In this document: one piece after another, positions 57,883-64,000 of the stretch
Numbering within the stretch: position 1 is the first letter of the stretch
Layout of the letters: the number at the start of each line of letters is the position of its first letter
Assembly (NCBI GenBank): GCA_033725935.1
Contig: MU867075.1
Location: 558,001 to 622,000, forward strand
DNA length: 64,000 nucleotides
Source: Cladorrhinum sp. PSN259
Taxonomy: Eukaryota > Ascomycota > Sordariomycetes > Sordariales > Podosporaceae
Direction: 5' to 3'
Translations under genes and position numbers: made by a program
The notes under the pieces: generated by a model
What the model was told of the DNA's origin: nothing
What the model saw: only the letters and a program-made list of their open reading frames with translations
Database searches by the model: none

Positions 57883-58916
57883 TCAGAGCTTGGTCCAGCT
57901 ATTCGCGTACATGTTGGACTCTCTTTCTTGCTGTGTGCTGTTCAAGGTGGCTCGCAGTGCTTCCGGTGCCCGGGGTTTTGTCGTCTCCGGCTCAGTGGCC
58001 GGTGTGACCTCTTCAGTGTTGCTCTTCTCCCGAATCGACCCCGAAGCCGTGGGCAGCTCCGCGATCGGGGCTGGATCAAGCTCAGGGTGACGCCCTACAG
58101 AGTATCTCGGGTTCGCTGCGCTGTTTGGCGAGAGTTGGCTAGAACGGTTGCTCGGCGTACCGCTGGCATAGTCATTCCGGATGCCTGGAGCCGCAATGTG
58201 GTTGACGAGGCCAAATTGAGTAGTGCCGCTCATATAACTCTCGCGGACCGGTGGGTTTTGTACGATGAAGCTCTCCCGTGAGGCTTTTGACATGCGCCCT
58301 ACACAGCGATCAGTCAGCCAGAGGTTCGGGATATGTTTGGAAAACAGATCAACGGAAGTTGCTTACCTTCTGTGCGATCGAACACAGAGCCAGGACCATT
58401 GGAGTCCATCGGGTTGAAGACGGATTCTAGCCCCGGAGGGACCAATTCATCGTCGATGGTACGGGGTGTTTCGAGTCGTTGAGCATGCTGGCGCTTCTCT
58501 CTTCTTTCCCTTCGGCGTCGACCGTACCACATGAGAGTCGCAAGTACGGCAAAAATGGCGGCGATACCACAACCCACCACAATCCCGACGATGGCGCTAA
58601 CAGAGACACTCATACCATGGCTACTGCCACCTCCGGCGGTGGGCGAGGCTGATGTCGGAGCGGTATATGGGCCGGGCGGTGTCAACGATGACGATGACGA
58701 CGACGACGACAACGACGAAGTAGCGATTGCTGAGGTGGATGCTACCGGTTCTCCGCGGGCACTCAGAGGACAGTCTACAAAATTGGCGCAGGGATCAACG
58801 CGGCAGCAGCCAGCAAACGACGTGTCCCCGGAAGAGCAGTGATACCACGAATAGCTGCTCGCTGTCTGGCAAATTTTGGGCTCGGTGTCGATAATGCTGG
58901 TTACGAGTGAAGCCAT
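57883..58916 (-). CDS. Single-pass membrane protein with Ser-rich ectodomain, unknown function
   Basis: Two exons, 58916-58367 and 58298-57883, give 321 residues; the start is the first ATG of the open frame. Residues 1-50 contain seven Cys (KICQTASSYSWYHC, FAGCCRVDPCANFVDCP), probably a small disulphide domain outside the cell. No classical signal peptide precedes them, so the topology would be type III or the true start lies in an unseen upstream exon. A Ser/Thr/Pro linker (55-100, with nine Ser in a row) leads to one membrane segment at about 104-130 (SAIVGIVVGCGIAAIFAVLA) followed by a strong stop-transfer RRRRERREKRQ. The cytosolic tail of 180 residues is disordered. The layout resembles Wsc/Mid2-type wall sensors and other fungal SKG6-like proteins, but I cannot place it. 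Confidence 0.75.
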
Positions 58917-59459
58917 TGCGGCCGAGCTGTCAAAGACGTCACTCCACCGATATTTGCGAAGGTGCTCCACCGACAGGGCGGAAAATCCGGTAATTACGAG
59001 GTGGATTCAGCAATCAATCAAGATCCATGGAAGTTGGCTATTGCGCATGACAATCTCAATTAACCTGGAGGGCATGGGATGGCGGTGAAACGAGGGTTCC
59101 ACGAAAGATAATGCAGAGAAACGGTCTGTGATGGTGTGGTGGCTGTTCTTGCCCAATCCATCCTGAAAACAACTGTCCTGGCAGGCGGGAACCTAGGGTT
59201 GGCTCTTGCCCCTTTTAGATCCATAGTTCATTTGATCTGATTGCATCTGATAGTTCATTATTCAGGGTGCTAAAGGTACCTAATTTACATATATGCATTC
59301 ATATCCATTTGTCTATACCTCGACTTTTTTCCCACTCCTAACCTTTACCCATATCAATCAAGTAACAACATAGGCTGGCCAAACCAACGCAGCCACAAAA
59401 GATAGCACTGCATTCGCCGTGACACCACGTCCCAAGTTTACGATATCACCATCCAAGTT
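58917..59459. other. Intergenic between PUF6 and the membrane protein gene
   Basis: A 543 bp spacer: promoter of the membrane protein gene and 3' end of PUF6. TCTAAAGGTACCTAAT-like sequence lies near 59270. I see no gene. Confidence 0.5.
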
Positions 59460-61591
59460 CTAAGCCTTCAACTTCTCGAGCAACAGCTTTGCTCCCTGGT
59501 TACCTCCAGACTTGGCCTTCGAAGCAGCGTCTTTGCCCTTCGATTTGGGCTTAGAAGCCTCTCCCTTGGCCTCCTTAGAAGCGGTCTCGCCCTTTGCAGC
59601 CTTCTCGAGCGTCTTCTTCTCTGACTTCAAGGTCTTGAGCAACTCCTTCTGGAAGGAAAAGCCGGGTGCCTCCACCAAACCAAGAACGGTGAACGAGCTT
59701 GGCCCAATCGCCCATTGCACGACATGTTCCTTGATAACGGGATAAAGAATATCGGCAAAGTTGAGAGGCGGATCGACCCGCTTTACGCTGGCTGATTCCC
59801 TATCAAATCTTCCGCCGGCGATCAGAGTCTTGTACATCTTGCCCCCGTGCGGTGTGAAGGAGATATGCGGTGGAGGAGGAAAGAGAGGGTCGGCATCTTC
59901 AGCAGGTTCCTGATTTGGGTTTCCAGCAGCAGTGGACGCGATGGCCTCGAGAGCAGCAGCCTTGTCACCCCTTGCAGAAAGCAAGACATCCGTGACAAAC
60001 TGGCAGCCAAAAGAGGTCGATACCAAATCCTTCGGCGACGTTGCCACGGCCGCTAGCAGCTGTGGAGACATGGCTGTTACCAACTCTTGCCGCCTTATTT
60101 CTGCGTCTTTCTTACTCGTCTTCTTGCGAATCTCGTGGATCTCGCTCAACAGCTCAAGGTCAGCCGCGTGGCTAGCCGGGAACAGGGACTTGGACTGACC
60201 CTCAAACAGATAAAGGACTGTGAGGCGGGCGTTCAAATCATTGGCAAGGAAAATGATGTTCTCAACATCGTTTTTCTCGTTCTTCCCAAGTATCTCTGGG
60301 AAAATAGACTTGGACGTCAAGACAGTATCGTCAATGAGGTCATAGGCGGCCAGAATGATCATGTGGGCATACTGGTCACCGCACATGAGCTGAAAGGTAT
60401 CTTTGAATGTCTTGAGAATCTGCTTGCGATCTTTGGCAGTTCCGTTTGCCAGAAGCAAGCAAACAAGTCGGGCACCCGACTTGGTAAAAGCCATATTTTT
60501 GAGTAGATCGCCGTTCTCGTCGCCCTTGACAACCTCCACAAACTCCTTGAGCTCTTCGCTCTCGGGCTTCAGGTTGAGGAAGTATTGCAACATGGCGTCG
60601 TGTAGCATTGTGAAACCGGTCAATTTCTTCTGAATAAGACTGTTTGTCATGTCGGCAAGGTACTTGAGAATCGTCGTCCGCCTGGCTGGCTCCTCCTCGA
60701 GGATCTTGGAGAGGTCCGCAGAGACATCGGCCTTGTTCCCGGATCGGAAGAGGGCAAACTCTGGACCGTACCATTCGCGCAACATGTTGGCTTTTTGTTC
60801 CTTGGTAGCAGCTCCACGATAAATATCGTCCAGAATCCACGAGGCTTCTGAGTGGTTAATGAGCTTGCGAACCTTGCCGTAAAACTCAGGAATAATTATG
60901 TCTCGGATCTCGGTGTCGTTCTGAACAAGGAGCTTGCCAATGAGAAATTTGGCATATCTGCTCTCGGCGAGCTGGGCGTACGCCCCTTGGAGCTCCTTTG
61001 CGATCTGCTTCCGTTGGGCAGGCGTCGAGTACTTGATGGCAGTCTGGACGGCACGAACGGCGTCATGCTTGAGTACAAAGTCCTTGATGCGACCAGTTAT
61101 TATAGAGAAGAGTTCATCGACCAGCTGTTGGCGCTCCTCCTTGGGGACGTGGGATTTCCGGCGCAGCCTCTCCCACAGCTTCTTGGTACGCGCGACCTCG
61201 TCTGCCAATGGTTTTGCGGCCTTTCGGTCTTGCGCAAGCTGCTTCTGCTTGGCGTGAGCCTCGCGAGAGGTTTGACCTAAGAGAATTATTAGAATAATTG
61301 ATTAATCCGCACCGCCTAGTACACTGGTGAAGACCAACCTTTCTCCAATGCAGGCTTCGGCCCATTGCCATTCGCCTTTGCCATTGCAACTGCAAGTGGC
61401 CCTCTCCCTTCCGACACCTCGACACCACCATCGTCTGAGTCTGAAAAGCTGGCATCGTCGCTCTCTAGTTCTGCCTTCTTGTGCTTTGGTCCTGTGAGGG
61501 TCTTCGCCTTCTTGGCCCTGCTGTCGTCATTGGATTTGTCGGCCGAATGAGCCTTTCGCTTTGTAGCGGGCGCTGATGGCTTCGGTGCCAT
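59460..61591 (-). CDS. puf6: Pumilio-family protein PUF6, ribosome biogenesis
   Basis: Two exons, 61591-61339 and 61276-59460, give 689 residues; the 62 bp intron splits the Gly codon in ALEKGQTSREAHAKQ. The N-terminus is basic and acidic (KRKAHSADKSNDDSRAKKAK, DDASFSDSDDGG) with likely nuclear/nucleolar signals. The PUF repeats follow from about residue 110 (LADEVARTKKLWERLRRK, LKHDAVRAVQTAIKYSTPAQ, YAKFLIGKLL, SEASWILDDIYRGAATKEQK, KSGARLVCLLLANGTAKDRK, DQYAHMIILAAYDLIDDT). The CPL-type C-terminal part has STSFGCQFVTDVLLSARGDK. The last 80 residues are Lys/Ala-rich. PUF6 helps assemble the 60S subunit in the nucleolus, and in yeast it also represses ASH1 mRNA translation. Confidence 0.94.
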
Positions 61592-61928
61592 GGTTAAAGC
61601 GTTGTTGCTGTGGCTTTGAGCTGTGTTGGGAGGAATAAACAGAATGATGCGATCAAACTCAGCATACAGCGCGTACCAAAAGCTCTTGTCGCAGCATACA
61701 ATTGCGGACCGAAATTTTTTGGAAAGTCGACATGCTCAGATCCCTGCTTCTGCCGGGCGGTGAGCCTAGTGGCCTGGTGCCAAGACAGCGAATTTATGTG
61801 TGAGAGACACCAAAGACCCCACCATCAGTGCCCCTCATCCAAGGTTCGCCGCAACAGCAGTGCCGAATCCAACAGTTTTGACTTTGACTTCAAACCACCA
61901 AAGACGCATTGAAGCACAAACAACCAGG
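61592..61928. other. Compact divergent promoter of PUF6 and GIR2-like genes
   Basis: Only 337 bp separate the two start codons, so both genes probably share one promoter region. I see no TATA box or known site. Confidence 0.6.
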
Positions 61929-62686
61929 ATGGGACGCGAGGATCAGATTGAGGAACGGGAGGTCCTCGATTCAATCTTCCCAGATGAAATCACCGGTGCG
62001 TCTACAGCAGCTCGAGACAAGAGAGTTACCCAGAGGACTGATGATGACCATGTGCGCATTGTGTAGACATCTCAGAGACTGAATACAGAATATCAATTGC
62101 GTTGGACCTTCCTGACGATGAAAGCGAACCACCCGTCATGATCCTGTCGGTGCGATACCCCGAAGAGTACCCAGACAAGGCACCATTCCTCGAGCTATCG
62201 CCGCCCCATAATGCGACACCCCACCCATATATGAATATCGCCGAGGACAAGGAGCAGCTTCTTCAAGGGCTTGAGTCAATCATTGAAGAGAATCTGGGTA
62301 TGCCTATGGTGTTCACATTGGTTTCAACTTTGAAGGAGGCCGCGGAGCAGTTGGTGGCAGACCGCAAAGAAGCCGAGGCCAAGGTTCATGAAGAGGCGGC
62401 GCTCGCAGCCGAGCGGGAGGAGAACAAAAAGTTTCAAGGGACTCCGGTCACACCAGAAACTTTTACAAAATGGAGGGAGGATTTCCTCAAGGAAATGGAA
62501 GAAGAGCGTGTCCGGGAAGAGGAAGAGAAAGCCGCCGAGATGAAGAAAGCAAGGATAAAAGAACCTGTAAAACTCACAGGTAGACAGCTTTGGGAGCGCG
62601 GCCTGGCATCTGCCGGTCAGGAAGAGGCTGAGGAAGATGGTATTCTGGTGGATGATGTGCAGAAGCTCAAGGTAGGCGATAACTGA
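61929..62686 (+). CDS. gir2: RWD-domain protein, GIR2/DFRP2-like
   Basis: Two exons, 61929-61995 and 62067-62686, give 228 residues; the intron splits the Asp codon in DEITDISETEYRIS. An RWD domain covers about 1-115: MGREDQIEEREVLDSIFPDE, ISIALDLPDDESEPPVMILS, VRYPEEYPDKAPFLELS with the YPxxxP turn, and GMPMVFTLVSTLKEAAEQL. A long charged helix follows (AKVHEEAALAAEREENKK), then the family signature TPVTPETFTKWREDFLKEM and LTGRQLWERGLAS. In yeast, Gir2 binds the GTPase Rbg2 and the Gcn1 surface, limiting Gcn2 activation and acting on translating ribosomes. The tail (EEDGILVDDVQKLKVGDN) is complete. It is convergent with ACL4 (234 bp). Confidence 0.88.
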
Positions 62687-62920
62687 AACGTCACCTGCCG
62701 GCTGAGTGTCCGATAAACACGACAGGAATTATATGGCACATGGCAAGAATTCATTGTGAGCAGCCCGTAAGCAGTCTCCCTGTCTCGGTTAAACATCTAA
62801 AACCCCTAATGCGCATTTTTCCTCCAAACTCCTTACCGTGCACCGTAAATGAGCACTTATCAAACCAGGTAACGCCATTTCATGGGATGATATAGGAATA
62901 TGACGAAAGCAAGAGCAGCG

Positions 62921-64000
62921 CTATTGCTGCATTTCGGCATCCTCATCCTCATCGTCGTCGAACTCCTCGTAATCATCATCAGTATCCTCCCAAACATCTT
63001 CATCTGCGTCCTCTGCGGTTTCCCCGAGTTCGCCTTTGATGGTGGTAAGCAACTCTTGAGCGTGCTCGCCTAGCCTTTCATCCTCATACTCCTCAGCCTC
63101 AAAGATGCGAAGGCACTGGTTCAGCCATTTCCTCGACGAGCGCCAGACTGCCCGCCATTTCTCAACATCCGACCCTTGGCCGCCCTCCTTGAGCCTTTTT
63201 CCCAATATGTACTTGCCATAGCCACCAAGGTACCAGACCTCCACGCTCAAGTCGTCTTCGTCAATCAAGCGCTCAGCAACGTCGATTGCCTTCTCCTCCA
63301 TACCGACCTCGATCAATAATCTGACCAAACTCACGCGCGTGGGGAAAGCGGGCACTGCAGGATCTTCGGGCTCTAGATCTTCCCACAACTTCATGCTCCT
63401 TTTGAGCGCCTCCTGGGCTTCCTCTGTCCTTGACTGCGAGATCCGGACATTGGCGACTGTCTGCCAGGTTTCGGCCAGCTCAGGAGCCAGCAGAGAAGCC
63501 TCAGTAACGAGGGCTTCGCATCTGTTTTCGGCGTCTTCCTCCCAGCTCAGATCCGTCATGTAAACCTCGGCAACTGCGCAGAGCGTGTCGGCGAGTTTTT
63601 TTCGCTTCTCGGCAATGGTAGCCTCTTGTTCTTTGCGCGTTAGCGGTAGTGAATCGAGAGACTCGGAGAGCGTCTGAATTTGTGATCGCAAGGCAGTGGC
63701 GCCGCGCTCGAACCAAGAAACACTGTCTTGGCCGCCCTCTTCGCTCAGTTGAGCCAGCCAGAGAAATTTTTCCGGTCCGCCGCCGAGATCCTCGGGAAGT
63801 AGGCCGTCCTCGTCGACCTTGACTGCAGTGAGGAAGTATTGGCGAGCACTGTCGCCATCGCCTAATTCGACAGAGATCTGGCCAAGGAGCGATAACGCGG
63901 CGCCAGCTTGTCTCCCGTCCTCTCCAATATGCGCATATGCAGTGCGGGCTATTCTTGCGGCACCTTCGACATCGCCCTCCTCGAGTTTGGCAACAGCTTG
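62921..64000 (-). CDS. acl4: TPR protein ACL4, RPL4 assembly chaperone (5' end missing)
   Basis: The minus-strand frame is open from the right edge (64000) to the stop at 62921, 359 codons; the N-terminus is outside the window. It is made of TPR-like helical pairs: AVAKLEEGDVEGAARIARTA, GAALSLLGQISVELGDGDSA, RQYFLTAVKVDEDGLLPEDL, then GGGPEKFLWLAQLSEEGGQD and SVSWFERGATALRSQIQTL, with further repeats (LAETWQTVANVRISQSRTEE, VWYLGGYGKYILGKRLKEGG). The end is a very acidic tail (DTDDDYEEFDDDEDEDAEMQ). The fit is to fungal Acl4, which binds nascent ribosomal protein L4 and escorts it to the nucleolus; the acidic tail is in keeping with a basic client. Confidence 0.87.
   Translation of the reverse strand, partial: QAVAKLEEGDVEGAARIARTAYAHIGEDGRQAGAALSLLGQISVELGDGDSARQYFLTAVKVDEDGLLPEDLGGGPEKFLWLAQLSEEGGQDSVSWFERGATALRSQIQTLSESLDSLPLTRKEQEATIAEKRKKLADTLCAVAEVYMTDLSWEEDAENRCEALVTEASLLAPELAETWQTVANVRISQSRTEEAQEALKRSMKLWEDLEPEDPAVPAFPTRVSLVRLLIEVGMEEKAIDVAERLIDEDDLSVEVWYLGGYGKYILGKRLKEGGQGSDVEKWRAVWRSSRKWLNQCLRIFEAEEYEDERLGEHAQELLTTIKGELGETAEDADEDVWEDTDDDYEEFDDDEDEDAEMQQ

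Overview
The window is nuclear DNA of a filamentous ascomycete, most likely a sordariomycete. The genes carry short GT-AG introns (56-97 bp), lie on both strands without operons, and encode Pezizomycotina-type proteins: HSP30-type small heat-shock protein, TRP-like channel, YTH reader, Ste11/FMF-1-like HMG-box factor, and MSH5 with fungal extensions. I find no bacterial, viral, transposon, CRISPR or tRNA features. Exon boundaries below were read by eye from splice signals, frame continuity and family conservation.

Layout: the 5' end of a calcium-channel gene (Cch1-like, minus, runs off the left edge); a DDT/WHIM/PHD chromatin protein (+); an HMG-box regulator (+); EMC5 (+); the meiotic MutS homologue MSH5 (+), convergent with an uncharacterised predicted nucleotidyltransferase (-); LSM6 (+), tail-to-tail with a broken SAM-methyltransferase gene (-); an HSP20/HSP30 chaperone (-) with heat-shock elements upstream; a YTH-domain RNA reader (-); proteasome beta-6 PRE7 (-); PI 4-kinase STT4 (+), convergent with a CDF metal transporter (-); a gene-poor stretch of about 3.9 kb; an unknown 930-residue disordered protein (+); an assembly gap; lumazine synthase RIB4 (-), divergent from a TRP-like channel (+); a GPI-anchored cysteine-rich secreted protein (-); an unknown 336-residue protein (-), divergent from the PP2A B55 subunit (+); RPB4 (+), convergent with a single-pass membrane protein (-); then PUF6 (-), GIR2-like RWD protein (+) and ACL4 (-, cut by the right edge), three neighbours linked to ribosome assembly and translation.

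Most genes are housekeeping and there is no biosynthetic cluster. The points most worth a second look are the predicted DNA-polymerase-beta-like nucleotidyltransferase, the 300-residue acidic tail of MSH5, the methyltransferase carrying one extra base plus one in-frame stop in an otherwise perfect four-exon frame, the YTH domain with insertions, and an assembly gap whose two flanks look like two copies of the same DNA.
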